Of a stretch of 64,000 nt of DNA, positions 1 through 12,544 are shown piece by piece (the first letter of the stretch is position 1; the number at the start of each line of letters is the position of its first letter). The position numbers and the translations under genes were made by a program. A model generated the notes under the pieces. The model was not told where the DNA came from, did not search any database, and saw only the letters and a program-made list of their open reading frames with translations. The stretch is from Meandrina meandrites (taxonomy: Eukaryota > Cnidaria > Anthozoa > Scleractinia > Meandrinidae). Location: assembly GCA_963693305.1 (NCBI GenBank), contig OY855903.1:35575251-35639250 (forward strand). The letters are read 5' to 3'.

Positions 1-134
1 GACATCTAACAACTGCTCAACAAAACTCGTGCACTTTTACAAGTTGACGCTGACGAGGCGGATGTACAACCTGATCAAGCTGAAGCTTAAAATAGAACCA
101 GTGCTTCTGCAAATAAAGTGAAAGTATACGATGT

Positions 135-1001
135 ATGTTTTTCGTGACAGAATTGACAAAAGTTGGGCGATTAGTTTCTCTCACCACCAGTCCCAATTTT
201 GAGAATGATCCACTTGGAATTGACACCACAATCCTAGCACTCAGCTTTGACAAAAAGACCATATACAAATTCTCCCAGTTTGACTTTGATGTTCAACAAA
301 TGTGTTACAACGCTCAATTGGAGATTCTTTTTGTATTAAGCCAGGGCCAACCACTTTGTATTTATGATACTCCAGAGAGGATCTTTATTTCAATGCATAA
401 TCAAGGAATCAGATGTATCCTTCATGAAAGCAACTCTCTCCAGCTTACCAGAGTTGTGAAGAAAAACCCTCAGTTATCCTTGGCATCACAAAAACAGAAG
501 AGAAATTAGTCTTCTTCGATTCCCATGACCATTTTCAGTGAAGGCAAAGTAAGTCGTGCATTGGGTGGTAGCCAGGAGATGCATAACGGATTCACAGTTC
601 ATTTTCAGTCACCAACAGCTCTTGTTTCATATGGTGAATCTGTATTTGTCTGTGACACAAGCAACCAAGCCATTAGATTAATTTCAAGCTTAAAAGCCTA
701 CAAGCTTGTCGGAGAGAACTTGGGACCCTTCATTGAATTCTTTCATCTTGAAGAAGACCTGCCAAGAAAGACAGGCGTCCAGTCAAGGTTGGAAGATGGC
801 TTGAATATTCTCAAACAAGCAGCAGACTTGATGAAAGACATAGAAAGGAAATCATATTTTCAAACAGGGAGAAGGTGTCCACAAGGTCCTGATCTAGCAT
901 CTACAAAATCTGCTAGAGATGCTTTCAAAATGCTACATTCGTCATTTGAAAACACCAGGTCGTTCCTTTCTGAAAACAACTTGGACGCAGAATGCTCTTA
1001 G
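135..1001 (+). pseudogene. Gene remnant with NHL-like stretch, 3' end lost to a LINE
   Basis: Two adjacent open stretches (135-509 and 525-1001) read as one degraded protein. The first carries beta-strand-like hydrophobic segments. The second has a segment resembling an NHL/beta-propeller repeat (SYGESVFVCDTSNQAIRLI), then a helical tail with LNILKQAADLMKDIERK. The reading frame changes between 490 and 525, so it is broken or spliced there. The open frame ends near 1000, exactly where retrotransposon reverse-transcriptase sequence begins, so the 3' part appears to have been replaced or interrupted by the LINE. I do not recognise a specific gene. Similar NHL-like proteins are common in cnidarians, but that is family knowledge, not a search result. 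An in-frame start is uncertain and sequence upstream of 135 is not informative. Confidence 0.4.
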
Positions 1002-1002
1002 A

Positions 1003-1780
1003 TTATTCATGGACTGGACAACCCTAAATCAGATGAAGTGTAACACCTCTAAATGGAAAGAACTAGTACTTAAAAAGAAAGGTCAACAGCATACTTCCCT
1101 CGAAATATACCACATCAGTCAGCACGACACTTTAACTATTCTCGGTGTTACTTTCCAGTCGGACTGTAAATTTACTAAGCATGTTAAAATAAAACTATAT
1201 GAAGCAAATAGGTGTTTATAAGTAATCAGAAGCCTTAGAAAAGAAGGATACAGCCAGAAGGATATTGATTACCTGTTCAAAGCTATTGTCCTGCCAAAGA
1301 TAACTTATGGACTACCAGTATATGGTGCAAGTGCATCGGACCTGAATGCAGTACAGTGTTTCCTCAAGAGATGCCACAAGCGACGATATATTTCTGAATT
1401 AATCAATATACATGACCTTCCTGAGAAAGCGGACCACACACTATTTGAAAAAATCAGAACAGACGATAACCACTCACTGTATAATTTACTACCAAAGCTC
1501 ATCAATTACGGTCAAATATTGTATTGCCTCTTCTAAATACTGAGCCCTTTAAGAATAGTTTTAGTAATAGGTTAGCTTTTAGGTATAATTTAGCAATTAA
1601 TTCTTAGTTTTTTATATAGTTCTTATATCATTGTCATCATATTGTAAATATTTTAACTTTTATTCTTATTCCTGTATTTGGCTCTTTCTAATATTTTTAC
1701 TATTGTAACTATTGATATGTATTTTATCAATTGCAATAAAGACACTTAATTTATTTATTTTATTTATTACAGAAGATATC
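1003..1780 (+). mobile_element. 5'-truncated LINE (reverse transcriptase C-terminus plus 3' UTR)
   Basis: From about 1003 the translation is the C-terminal part of a non-LTR retrotransposon reverse transcriptase. Recognisable blocks are LGVTFQSDCKF, VIRSLRKEGYSQKDIDYLFK and PKITYGLPVYGAS, a layout common in CR1/L2/jockey-type elements of marine invertebrates. A stop codon at about 1219 and a frame change near 1530 break the frame, and the typical C-terminal NRLAFRYNLA block follows in another frame. An AATAAA signal near 1735 and an ATTT-rich tail at 1748-1778 mark the 3' end. The catalytic YADD block and the endonuclease are absent, so this is a dead-on-arrival insertion. The clade assignment is approximate. 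Confidence 0.75.
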
Positions 1781-3260
1781 TGCTTTCCAAGTTTTACGAC
1801 ATTGCATTGCATTGCTGGTGGTGTTGGAGTATTCAGTAAGCTTACAGTGAGTAGCATGTTCCCTTCCGAAGCTATTGTGCTGGTTTGAAATTTTTTCCCT
1901 GCAGTATTACAAACCTTTTTCAAACATGAGGTAACATACGTAAATATATGCACTAAGCATACGTCGTATTTTATTGTGAGAATCTATTCATACTTCATTT
2001 ATGAGCGAATTTGAAGTTGTGTCGATTTTCAGATCTTCCCTTAAATATTTATAATTCAATTAATGCTGCTTTCAAACCTGGTCATATTTGTACATTTTAT
2101 ACAGACATTGTTTATTAAATATTGCGTTTGGACTAATTGTTTTGTGTTTTAGTTAGTGGAGTTAACTGTGATGTTCATTATTGGATTGAAAACTATAAGC
2201 CTCACGACACAAAATCACGATTCGTTTTGTCAATTACAAACTACACGTACAGAAAAATCCTGCGAACAGAAACGAGTAAAACTATTAAGCGATACTGCAC
2301 ACCAAAATATTTTTAAGCGATCTATTATCTAACTGTTCTTTTTTTTATACTCGCTTGCATTTGTTTTGTTTATCTTATCAGCGAGTGTGTTGAAATCTTG
2401 TACGCGTAAACCAATATTTCCCTGATTTCATTGCGAGTTACCTGTACTTGGCTGAGTGAGTTCAGACTTTACCTAATGCATATTTGCTTACCAGAAATGA
2501 AGAAAATTGAATCATTTCTTCTGCATAAAATTCTCCAAGGTATTTAGCAATGCGTACGATAAAACAGAATTTGTTAATCGTGCAACCAAACCGCAACGAA
2601 AAGAAGACGGTTAAGACAACATTGTATTTGTAAGCTTATTCTTAGTTAGCGTGTGACACTTCCCAAATCACAATCTGCCACAATTCTTACACAAAGTCTG
2701 CTTTAACATGACTTACATAACCAGCACCATCAATTTGCAGAGTTTATTTTGCCACCGTGGTTTTCTCAGTTTGCCGTGGTGAGTTCACTTTGTTTTACTG
2801 TATTTTGTTTTTGTATTGAGTTGGATTTTTTGCCCTCACTGTTTTGTAGTAAATCAAAAAGGATTAAGGTCTTTTATACATTGAATAACTCATAGAGGCG
2901 TTTTAAAAAGTTTGACTAAGATTTGTGTGCACCTATGTGCGTACGTGAGGAACCAAATAAAGTGCACTCGTCAATTTTAACTTAATAGAACCTGCCACAG
3001 GCAATTAAAGTCAGAATGGTTAACCTCGACATATATTGACGTTGCTTTCGTCAACAAAACCATGAGAGGTTTTTAAGGTGTTAAGTTTAAACATGAGTGA
3101 TTAACAATAAAATTTATTTTGTTCCCATATAGGCTACTGAAGAAGATTAGAAATAGTGTGCCTACTTATTTGATAACACCAGCAAAAAAAGTAATAAATG
3201 GGAGCTCTGCTTATAGGCCTGCCTAAATCTATAAATTAAACAAGAACAAACTTCAATTGT
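1781..3260. other. No recognisable feature
   Basis: AT-rich sequence with many stops on both strands and no repeat structure that I could see. Confidence 0.5.
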
Positions 3261-3593
3261 TTAGCGGGCCTTTAGAGCAGAAGCCAGACAAGAAGCAAGC
3301 ACAGATTGCAGCCTTGAAAGATGATTGAGCTCTCTTCTCAAGACTCCGCATTGTAAGGGCATTGTAAAATTCCCATGCAGGGCTGCTGTTATAAAAATAT
3401 TCTCCTCAAAAGACATGTTTGAATGTTTTCCGTTCACGATAACATTGACCACAGTTTCTGAAGGAAGATAAATATATAAAGAGTGAAACACGTGGGTGCG
3501 TAGTTCCAAAACAATAGGAGAGGAAGAAGACGGCATGTTTTGCTGATTTAGTGCAAAAGTGTGACAAAAACCTGATGACCGAGTGTCACTCAT
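3261..3593 (-). other. Unrecognised 110-codon open frame
   Basis: An open frame of 110 codons with balanced composition but no motif I recognise. It has no clear splice signals and no neighbour supports it. It could be an exon of an unannotated gene or chance. The sequence on to 4300 shows nothing else. Confidence 0.12.
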
Positions 3594-4304
3594 GCAACAT
3601 TAAGGTGCGAAGAAAACACTTTTTTCAAGTTCTTGACAAAGAAATAAACACAGGAGAGAAGATCCACTAGTCGGATAGAAAAAAAGGTGTGAAAACGTTG
3701 TGGTGTAAAAACTGTCAGTTTGCCACATCCTGATGTGTTCTGAAGGTGCGACAAAAAGTGAGAAATATCAATTTGTGTGTTGAAAACAAGTTAAGAGGCG
3801 GTCTCTGTTAAAACCACCCACTCAATTTCGCGTCAAAAATAATTTTGCCTGAAACTCTGTCAACTGAAAGACTAAAGACAAGGAAAGAACTAAAACAGAT
3901 CTGGTTTGATTCAACATAATTTTCGGGCCACGTTAGGAGCCATTAAATATTTCCCCTGGTCAGGGCCAGTCGCAACGTCGCGAAAACTTAAAAATAGGCC
4001 TTTTTGGTGACACTGTAAAATTTGCCATTCGCATCTTCTAGCCACGAGTCTTATATCAATTTGCTCATAAACCTTTCTAGTTTCTCATGACAGTTACAAT
4101 TTTCCCTTCACTTTATCTGGAAAGACGAAATTGACCATATTATGAACACTACTAATCGATATCGACCGAAGGCTCAAAATTGCTTAGATTTAGAAGCTAA
4201 TTTTACAAATTTGGCACCTGCTTGATGTCTCTAGCCTATACAGCCGAAAAGTGCCATCTTTTATTTGCAAAAATATGCAAAATCCCATGTACGTTTTCAG
4301 TATT

Positions 4305-4772
4305 TTAAAAGTTATGTCCGTTTGTATCAGCACATGTACTAGCATTTGCGATTTTTTCGCTGGTATCGAAATCAACATATCTCAAGCAGATTTTGTCGTT
4401 GTCTTCAGGATCCTTCAGCTTGCATTCGGACGGAATACCTTGCGTCGTGATGGCTCCTCGTGCTTTCGATCGAGTAGTTATCTTCTTAGACCACCGTTTT
4501 ACTGTGGTCCCTGGACCAAAGGAAAGTAAAAGGTTGGAGGATACTGGTCGGACCAAAAACATTTCATTTACTAAAAACTTGACAGCAGTGGAGATTGGTG
4601 AGAAGATAAAGACGATGTTCCCTTTTGTCGTAGGAAAAGATCTCACAAGCTGAGTCTGCATGAGTTTCCTTTCTTTTAAAAGAAATGACACAAAGCACAA
4701 AACAGATAACAGAAATTGGCACCAAAGCATACCATAGTTGATGATTTGTTGTGTTTTGGTATCTCCGATCAC
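4305..4772 (-). CDS. Hypothetical protein, 155 codons, possible N-terminal membrane segment
   Basis: An uninterrupted 155-codon frame on the minus strand. Residues about 14-31 (MLWCQFLLSVLCFVSFLL) form a hydrophobic stretch that could be a signal anchor. The rest is mixed and slightly basic, including a short run (TVKRWSKKITTRSKARG) and an acidic patch (LKDPEDNDK). I do not recognise a family. The length is unusual for chance in this AT-rich DNA, but there is no independent support such as splice sites. Sequence on either side (3600-4300 and 4780-5200) is featureless. Confidence 0.25.
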   Translation of the reverse strand: MIGDTKTQQIINYGMLWCQFLLSVLCFVSFLLKERKLMQTQLVRSFPTTKGNIVFIFSPISTAVKFLVNEMFLVRPVSSNLLLSFGPGTTVKRWSKKITTRSKARGAITTQGIPSECKLKDPEDNDKICLRYVDFDTSEKIANASTCADTNGHNF

Positions 4773-5203
4773 TCCACAAAGACTACCGAGTTTTAGTTAG
4801 TATTGGTATTTAGTTCTGAAATTCTTTTGTGTGATCGCAACAATTCACTTTATCGAGAGTTTTAACTGTAAAAAATGTTAAATTTCGTGTTTTACAACCG
4901 CACGCTGCGGATATTGAAAAAGAATCCGAGCGGTCTCAAACATAATGGGTAGCGTCCAATATAAAATGCTATGCTGCCAAGCTAAGCTGTTTTCGATCAG
5001 AAGCGGTCAAACTCTTGACTTGTCTACCACCGGTTGAAAAAACAGCCAGATACTATATGCTAGGTAATGACAGGTCGCATCATCGGTTTCAGTGAATCCC
5101 TTTAACACACATAATGATCTGAAGAATAAGCTTGCGAGGTAGATCTCTTGTCTTTTTTGCACGCCGTTTACAGCAAAGACAAACTGAGTTATTTAGGCTC
5201 CTT

Positions 5204-5334
5204 CTTGGTGTAGAAGACACAGGACACGTCACAATAGAACACTGCCTCGCAAACCTATTGTTTTTATTGTATTCCTCATTCTTTTGTCCTTTTGTTCTCT
5301 ATTGTTATAGGTGAACTGTGTCTTCTACACCAAG
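5204..5334. repeat. Short foldback (19-bp perfect inverted arms)
   Basis: CTTGGTGTAGAAGACACAG at 5204-5222 is the exact reverse complement of 5316-5334, and partial complementarity continues inward (CAATAGA / TCTATTG). The whole is 131 bp and could be a small MITE. No target-site duplication is obvious. Confidence 0.6.
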
Positions 5335-6267
5335 TAATTCCATGCCATTAATTTTCAGTACCACTTGCTCTTTGTTCGGACAGACAAATTCTAATTATTA
5401 AGCTGATCAAGAGGGAAGTTGAGGATATTTTTATTAATATATGACAATTTTTCGTATGTCACTATGGTCAAATGCGTGAGATTACAATCTTCCAGGACCA
5501 TCTCATTTCCAAAGATATACCGACGATTTCCGAGCATTACCGAAATGCATGATGTTGACTTGAACCCATTTTGGCCTTTCTGTGTTTCTTTTGAATTTGT
5601 GTACAGTTTTAAGCCGTTGTGATATTTCAGTTGGTCAGTGCCAAAATTACCTAACAACAACATTACAACAAAAGAGAACTTCAAACTTTGAACTTCCCAT
5701 GCATAAGCAACTCATTACAGAGGCTTTGCCAGAGGGGACCCTATGTCGCTTGTCTAGATTTAAAGGTATCTGTGTCGCTTTTAATAGCACTTCTTGTTGC
5801 TAGTCGAACTGAGGATAATAATTATTGCTAATCATTGTTGAAATTTCAGTTTACCCAAAAAAGTCCTTGTTTATTGAGACTTTATGCTGTGCTGTATCTA
5901 CTTTTTTGCCCACACATGGCGCTTGTTTGCTTTCTCTCTCGAAGGAACCATCACACATGTAACACATGGATTAAACATTTGATTGACAGGAGTGAACATT
6001 ATGTCACCATGACATCTCACTATTTTAAGCTGAGAAACAAATTTTTGTATCAACAATTCTCTGGAAATGCATAAAATTCACTGATAGTATTTGTCTAAAT
6101 CTTTCTACAGACCTTGATTTACAGCAGGGTACATTCAATGATGATATTGCAATTGTCAATCACCCCCAACTTAAGTGTAAAACCAACTACTAATAATGAT
6201 ATTTGCATATTTTTTTTCTGAAAAGCAGGTCACATTGATATCATTACATCATATTATTCTTGTGTGC

Positions 6268-6666
6268 AGGCTTAATACCAAAAAATGAATGTAATTGTAT
6301 TGTAAGTGTTTTCTGAATAGATAAAACTAACAATCAGTTATGCATTGTATTTACTATCAGTCCACTGCTGAGATGAGAGAACATCAGATGGTGAGAAAGA
6401 TGAAGGTGAAAGAAAAGACAGTGAATGGGATGAAGTAAGAAAGGTATAATCAAACAATATACTTCTGGAGAATAATGTACATAAATGAAACCAGTTAATG
6501 AATTATTTTAAAGAATAATTTACAATAAAGGTGCACTGCTCAAAGCTAGAGCTAGTCAACACCAACAGAGAATTACACTTCTATCAAACAAGAAAGCCAT
6601 TGTTTAAACCATAAATTTAAAATTCAGGCTTCATACCAAAAAATGAATGTAATTGTATTGTATGTG
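6268..6666 (+). repeat. Pair of about 41-bp direct repeats
   Basis: The block beginning AGGCTTAATACC at 6268-6308 recurs at 6626-6666 (AGGCTTCATACC) with only a few mismatches. The two copies lie about 358 bp apart. Between them, 6380-6445 can be read as an acidic peptide (DGEKDEGERKDSEWDE) followed by a possible GT donor, so this may be exon/intron duplication. That part is uncertain. Confidence 0.45.
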
Positions 6667-6743
6667 TAAAATGAATATCAATACTTTTTAAAATTAATAA
6701 TACTTAATATTAAATTTGAAAATTTGATTTGTCCATTTCTTAG

Positions 6744-6872
6744 ATAACAGAGGCAAGAAAAGCTCGTGTGACAGATCCCCCACCTGAGGGGGAACCTTAC
6801 ATAAAGATCATAATCCATCTAAGTAACGACGTAAAAATTGGGCGATGCTATAGGCCCAGTGCCACATTCCAG
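6744..6872 (+). CDS. Candidate internal exon, 43 codons
   Basis: A 129-bp open block is preceded by a pyrimidine tract ending in TTAG (6740-6743) and followed by GTAAAT (6873 on). It translates in one frame from ITEARKARV through PPPEGEPYIKIIIHL to SATFQ. The length is a multiple of three, and the peptide looks protein-like compared with surrounding AT-rich sequence. I do not recognise the protein. Upstream open stretches (5580-5800) might be other exons of the same gene, but no connected model can be built here. Confidence 0.35.
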
Positions 6873-7399
6873 GTAAATTTGTGTGCTCGATTTTCAAGAG
6901 ATCAAAAATCCAAAATCATCGGAATACAGGTGCTCTGTCAACAAAGTATATGTCATTTGTTGAAAGAATTTGTTTCAGATAACATTTACCAACAAGAAGC
7001 TCTGAGAGCTTAAAACTGCCTTGAAATTAAGTTCATGTTTTAGGTGACAATTATAACTTAAATAAATTTCCCAGAATCTTCATACCTTCACTAACAGTTT
7101 CTATACCCAAGTTTTGTTTACAACTGTGGCTACTTCCGAGACAGTAGGCTTCCATTTCATCTTTGCTTAATTTCAAGTATGAACACTTTTGGAATAGTCC
7201 TAGTGTACTGAACAAGTGTAAAATCATCAGCAAAGGCTGCAAGTTTTACCTCTTCATTACCAAATTTAATTCATTTAATATGAGCATCACTTTGGATTTT
7301 AATTAAAGGTAGTTCCAATACTACAATGAACGGATACAGTGACAACGGTCTCCTTCTCTGACACCTCTTTAAACATTGAACAGTGGTGTCAACGACCAC

Positions 7400-7925
7400 C
7401 AGAAAGAATGCAAAGACCAACTTTATCCCATTTACCACTACTGCTACAACAGCATTATTTTTTTTTTAAGAACTTGAACACCTTCTTCAGCATAAAGGAA
7501 TCCCAGAGAGTTTCGAAGAATGGAGGAATCAGCAGCAAACAAAAAGGTACTCTTTCAGATGTGTATAGTGGCAAAATCTGGAGAGACTTCGAGAAATGTA
7601 AAGGCCATGACTTCCTTGGTGCTCCACCAAGGAATAATGGATTGATGCTGAACTTTGATTTTTTTAGAGAATAAAACGTCGAAAAGACTACTCAGTTGTT
7701 GTTCTTCATCTTGTGCTTTTAAACCTGCCTAGACATGCTTTAAGTGGGAGAATGTCATTGGCATTAGAATTGTAACATTGAGCAAGCTTTTACATTTAGC
7801 ACTGGATGAATTGAAAGCCTTGAGGGGCACACAGGGCGAACTTGTACATTTCAGTGGCCTTAAAGCAATATTAAAGCTCAATGAAAGTTTAAGTGAATCT
7901 TTTGTTGCCTTTAATTGTAACATTT
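7400..7925 (+). pseudogene. CACTA/EnSpm transposase (Tnp2-like) fragment
   Basis: The translation holds VYSGKIWRDFEKCKGHDFL and RNNGLMLNFDFF, the block that in Tnp2-type transposases of cnidarian EnSpm elements reads DVYDG.VWK.F ... F..P.NY.LMLN.DWF. After a stop at about 7672 the next blocks continue in other frames (CFKWENVIGIRIVT, then LALDELKALRGTQGE). It is therefore a short decayed piece with at least two frame breaks. It lies just left of the foldback that starts at 7987 and holds a more C-terminal portion than the CACTA fragment on the other side, so the two are separate copies rather than halves of one. Confidence 0.65.
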
Positions 7926-9820
7926 AACTTCTTAAAGGTGAAATGAACCTTGAATGACTCTTTAGTTGACCTTTAGTTAATGTTGAAGAGCAATTTTCTG
8001 AGAGTTTCGAGAATCGAAAGACAGTCGCGAAAAATCAAATTTTTTTTATTTCGCCCAAACATTCCTTTAGGTGAACTTATTTGAGGAAAAATAGTTTCAA
8101 GTTCCAAGGATTCATTTTACGGGCGAAATTTAAAAAAGTTTGAAAATTGGATATAATGGCGCTTTTCACCGCTTTGAAGGTTCGAATTTTCACGCTTCTT
8201 TACCAAAACGCTGGAGGCGTAAGAATGACCGTACAAAAACGAAACTTGGCACAAATATTATCTTATCCTTATTCTTTAAAACCGTGTAAAAAGTTTCTCG
8301 AAATTTTGTTTGTAGCTTTTGAACTCGGCGTGTCTATACAGTCGCCATTTGTGTCTGTCAACAAGGGACAAATATGAGCCAACTTTGACTACCTTAAATG
8401 ACCTCTGGTATATATCATTTGGCCAAAAAATCTACATCTTAGGAAACGTTTGTTTATGTTCCTTTCACCAGGAAAGTTATAGCTCTGGGAATCAAATACT
8501 TTCCTGGCAGTAAAATAAACTGTCATGGCATGTAAGCGAGTTGCATTTTATGCAAATCACTGGGTTATTCTTGGAATAACACCTCATGTTAACACGAAAG
8601 AACGACTCACCGTTTCCTGCCCGTGTTTGACTTGTTTCTGCTGTTAAACAAATGATTTGAACTATCCAGCGTCCTGTTGAGTCGTTTTATAAAACATAAA
8701 CAGTGAACCAGCTCGCATCGCGGAGCTCCATGTTTGAATTGATCGTAAACGGAAACATTATTGATAAACTCTACAGGGATGATACCCGTGAATTGACTTC
8801 TCAACGGCACAGATGTGGCCGTTTTTATCTCCCCGCTTGGCTGTTGTTGATAACGTGTTTGAATTTCCACCTCAAATCGTTAAAGTAATCTATTTGTACT
8901 GATGCATGAGCGAAGAAATATCAAAATGAATGACCTTTGCAGTGACCCGGTTGTCATGTTGCTTGTCGTCGCACCGGCACGAGATCCGTCACGCCGTAAT
9001 GTCACGGTATTTAAAAATGTAAAATGTGAAAATTAGAATAGCAACATTTCTCAAACAAGTTTCATTTCCTTCCAAGAGATCGTTACATCATACTACGAAA
9101 TGATGACATGGCTTTAGCAAAGGATTTTTACTGTTACAAGATGTACACATTTCAGCAATTTCGCAACGTTGTACATGCAGTAATTTTTCTATTAATCAAA
9201 TTATAACTTGTGAAATAAATATTTACTACACATTTCCGCTGGTCAAATGTAGTCCGACTTGTTGTATTGATCGCACTGAGAAATTACTTGTTTGGCGTCA
9301 CCATATAGCCTAGCTTTTCCGACTGCCTGTGGTGTAAGCAGCGACTATCCGCGGCCTAAGTGCACTAGAGACGTCTGGAGACATCGTCAGTTACACGGAC
9401 TAAGTGGAGATAATGCACTTGACAGAATGCAAGCTGTTGTTAGCTAAAGCAGGTAACGCTTTACTTATCCTTGATATTTCGATAATTGTCATCTTGTCAT
9501 CCATTTTGCCGGGATTTTGGTGCCGCAAAGTGAGCGAACAGAAAACGCGAGCCCGCGCAGGCCCACGCGGGAATCACGCGTTGCTCTCGCTGTCGGTTCA
9601 TGTTGCCTGCCCTTAGCTCCGAAGGGGCAGGATATAACAGACATAACATTGAGAAATTTTAAAAGTATGTCGCCAAATCTCGCTGTTATGGTTAGGCTGT
9701 AATAATAGTTTGGATACACTCTCAGGACTGAATATTGACAGGCGTTTGCAGGGACGATTTGTTGAGATACGTTACGGCGGGGCGGGTGTGAGATAACGTT
9801 TGCCCACAGGTAGCTCAAGC

Positions 9821-10262
9821 CCCGGAGGGGGGGGGGGTATTTCGAGTGACGGGGATGATCGAATGGGAGCAAAAATCAAGACCCCTAGGGCTTCCAACAA
9901 AAACCAAAAAAATCCCTTGACCAAAAATTAACCCCTAAAAAATCCCATGCCGAATTTCTGACCCTTACAATTTTAAGCATTAAAAAAATTAGAAATTGAA
10001 TGTTTGTGTTTGTTTATTTATCAAATCATCTGAATAATCCTTCCTTCATCTGCTTTAACAACAGTAGAAACATCCAAGAATACTTTGCCTAGGTCAGTAA
10101 TACCCAGAATAATCCTTGCTTAAATCAAGCCACCCCCAAAAAAATACTTGCCAACATGAGGGTTTTCCTACCCAAAAACATCCCGGTATCGAAAATTTCA
10201 AACCCAAAAAATCCTTCTATCATCCCCGTCATTTGAAATCCCGAGTACCCCACCCACCTGGG
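9821..10262. mobile_element. hAT-type MITE with 8-bp target duplication
   Basis: The 442-bp element starts CCCGGAGGGG and ends CACCTGGG. Its terminal regions are imperfect inverted repeats, most clearly TGACGGGGATGAT against ATCATCCCCGTCA. GCTCAAGC flanks it at 9813-9820 and 10263-10270, and an 8-bp duplication is typical of hAT elements. The host sequence without the insertion is visible nearby as an inverted copy at about 10484-10520, which reads continuously across the junction and so serves as an empty site. It is non-coding. The sequence from 10520 to 10980 shows no feature. Confidence 0.75.
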
Positions 10263-10984
10263 GCTCAAGCTCGACATATGAGTAATTCTAGGTTGACTTC
10301 TGCAGTGTTACATAATTTGAGCTATTTGCATATTTGTGTGCTGCCTCGTCCCCAATTTTCGCGCGCTCTTTTTTTTTGCTTCACACTCGACGGACTGCGA
10401 AAAAATAGGGGCTGCTCGTAGTCTATTCTTGAACTGATTCAGGGCGTTTTAGGGCAGTTTTGGTTCCAACCGTTTTTTCCTTATATGTCGAGCTTGGGCT
10501 ACCTGTGGTTTGCCCCTTGAATACCCTTGGCGTTTTTAATTAAATTTCGTGTTATTTACAATAAGTGTTCACTTATACGCACTCCCCCACCCCTCCTCCC
10601 TTTACCTGGTCATCTGCAAGCTTTCCTTTTCGTCCTTGCTTCACTTTCGTGTATCATGTGCGCTCAAGCACAAAGCAATCCCCACAAGAAAAAGATGGGT
10701 ACCCTCACTTAAATGACACATTATTTCATGCCAGGTTGATCTAGACCGCCAGCAATGTATGACCATGTTTTTCATTTATTTAACTGCAACCCTAAACGAT
10801 TTTACGAACGCTTAAGATAATGGCGTTCTGTTCTAAAGACCCTTGGTAATTTTTACCCCTAAGTTAGACAAAAAATATACACTTCCTTTTCATATCGGAG
10901 TTCTCCACGTCGCAAAGAGCGCAAAGTATCATTGAAGCGTTTGGTATTGCGGGGATTTTTGCAGTAGACGCGTCCCACAAGTCA

Positions 10985-11260
10985 TTGACAATATATCCTC
11001 GCTACAGAGGACTCACAGAGCAGAGTATGGTATTCGTTGGAGATGCTCTCCAACTTCCCACCGATGATGCTGGTATCCTGGCCAGCGAAGAGGAGGACAA
11101 CTTTGCTCGGGCAAGGGCAACTATCATCTCCATCACTCTTCAGCATCCTATCACGTACGATCAGTACGATATTTGCAGCATGGCGAAGGATGGATCACTG
11201 GCTTCAAAACATTTGTCAGAAACTGGAATTAGAGGTGTCACCAAAGCCCATTTGCCGTAA
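10985..11260 (+). pseudogene. Possible SF1 helicase C-terminal fragment
   Basis: The open stretch contains YPRYRGLTEQSMVFVGD, LQLPTD and FARARATIISIT. The last resembles the (A)RARAxxxLTRA block (motif VI) of superfamily 1 helicases found in some mobile elements. It is short, has no helicase motif I or II, and decays into an A-rich run at 11259. The assignment is by eye and tentative. It lies in the spacer of the foldback element and might be a remnant of that element's own gene or of a nested insertion. Confidence 0.3.
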
Positions 11261-12544
11261 AAAAAAAAAAATAAAAAAATACTTGGACCTACTTATTAAA
11301 GCCGTGGCCAGTTGCACTTGCCAGCTCCAAGGGTAAATATCAAGAACTATGTGGAAACTGAATATTAGCGTTGTACCGACTGAACTCAGTGCTCCTCACA
11401 CCTATCAGAAATTTATGGGAATATCCCCCCCCCTCCCCCGTACTAATTTTCGTGTACGAAATTGCAAAATTACTGTATTTCTTGTGAAAGATCTTCTTTC
11501 GTGTTACTGATTACACATGAAAAACAGTGTCAGACTTTTATTCACTCGCTGAAGCTTCAATCTTGTTCGATGCCTGATTCATTATTGAGAAAAATCACGA
11601 ACGCGACGCACTTCCTTTACATGACATATGGTAAAGATATGAAATAAGAATAATAAATAAAATGTAAGAGAACGTTTCCAAATCGGAAATCGGATGATAA
11701 GTATGGTATTGTCTTTAATCATGCTGGAAAATATAAGAATGGAACAATAAAATGGGAAATTCTTTACCGAGAGACAAGGAGCGTGACTGGTTACCAGTGT
11801 CTTGCGTTACTGGTTAATTATATGCAGAATTCAAATGCTTTCGAATCTTCGGCGGGCTTCAGATTTAGCAGCGAGTAATTGGTTCCTTGTTGTTAAAAAA
11901 AGTTATCTTTACGCAAATTTAGATGCGTTAAAGGTTTTTAAGGACAAAAAGCTATGAATGGAGACCATATCAAAGAAAATCATTTTGCAAAGTCTTTAAA
12001 ATGGCATTGCGAGGTCTTGCGAATGTCCCGATTATCATGTTTTCCGATAACTGTTTACTTTAAAAAATATTGAACTTCAATGGATTTCCCGACTCGACAC
12101 CACCGCTAGAAGCAGAAATGAACTTCAACGACAGCAGAAGTGAGGTGCAAAAGTGGTAAGTCGTTCATTCGCGTCAATCGTTGACTTTGAGATGTTATTC
12201 CAAGAATATCCCAGTGATCTGCATAAAATGCAACTCGCTTACATGCCATGACAGTTTATTTTACTGCCGGGGAAGTATTTGATTCCCAGAGCTATAACTT
12301 TCCTGGTGGAAGGAACATAAACAAACGTTTCCTAAGATGTAGATTTTTTGGCCAAATGATATATACCAGAGGTCATTTAAGGTAGTCAAAGTTGGCTCAT
12401 ATTTGTCCCTTGTTGACAGACACAAATGGCGACTGTATAGACACGCCGAGTTCAAAAGCTACAAACAAAATTTCGAGAAACTTTTTACACGGTTTTAAAG
12501 AATAAGGATAAGATAATATTTGTGCCAAGTTTCGTTTTTGTACG

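Noticed and set aside
8319..8513. 64-codon open frame repeated at 12261-12455 on the other strand
   Set aside because: It is repeated because it lies in the foldback arms. No protein motif or codon signature supports coding.
9489..9872. 127-codon minus-strand open frame
   Set aside because: It overlaps the edge of the MITE and a GC-rich stretch; composition-driven and unlike any family I know.
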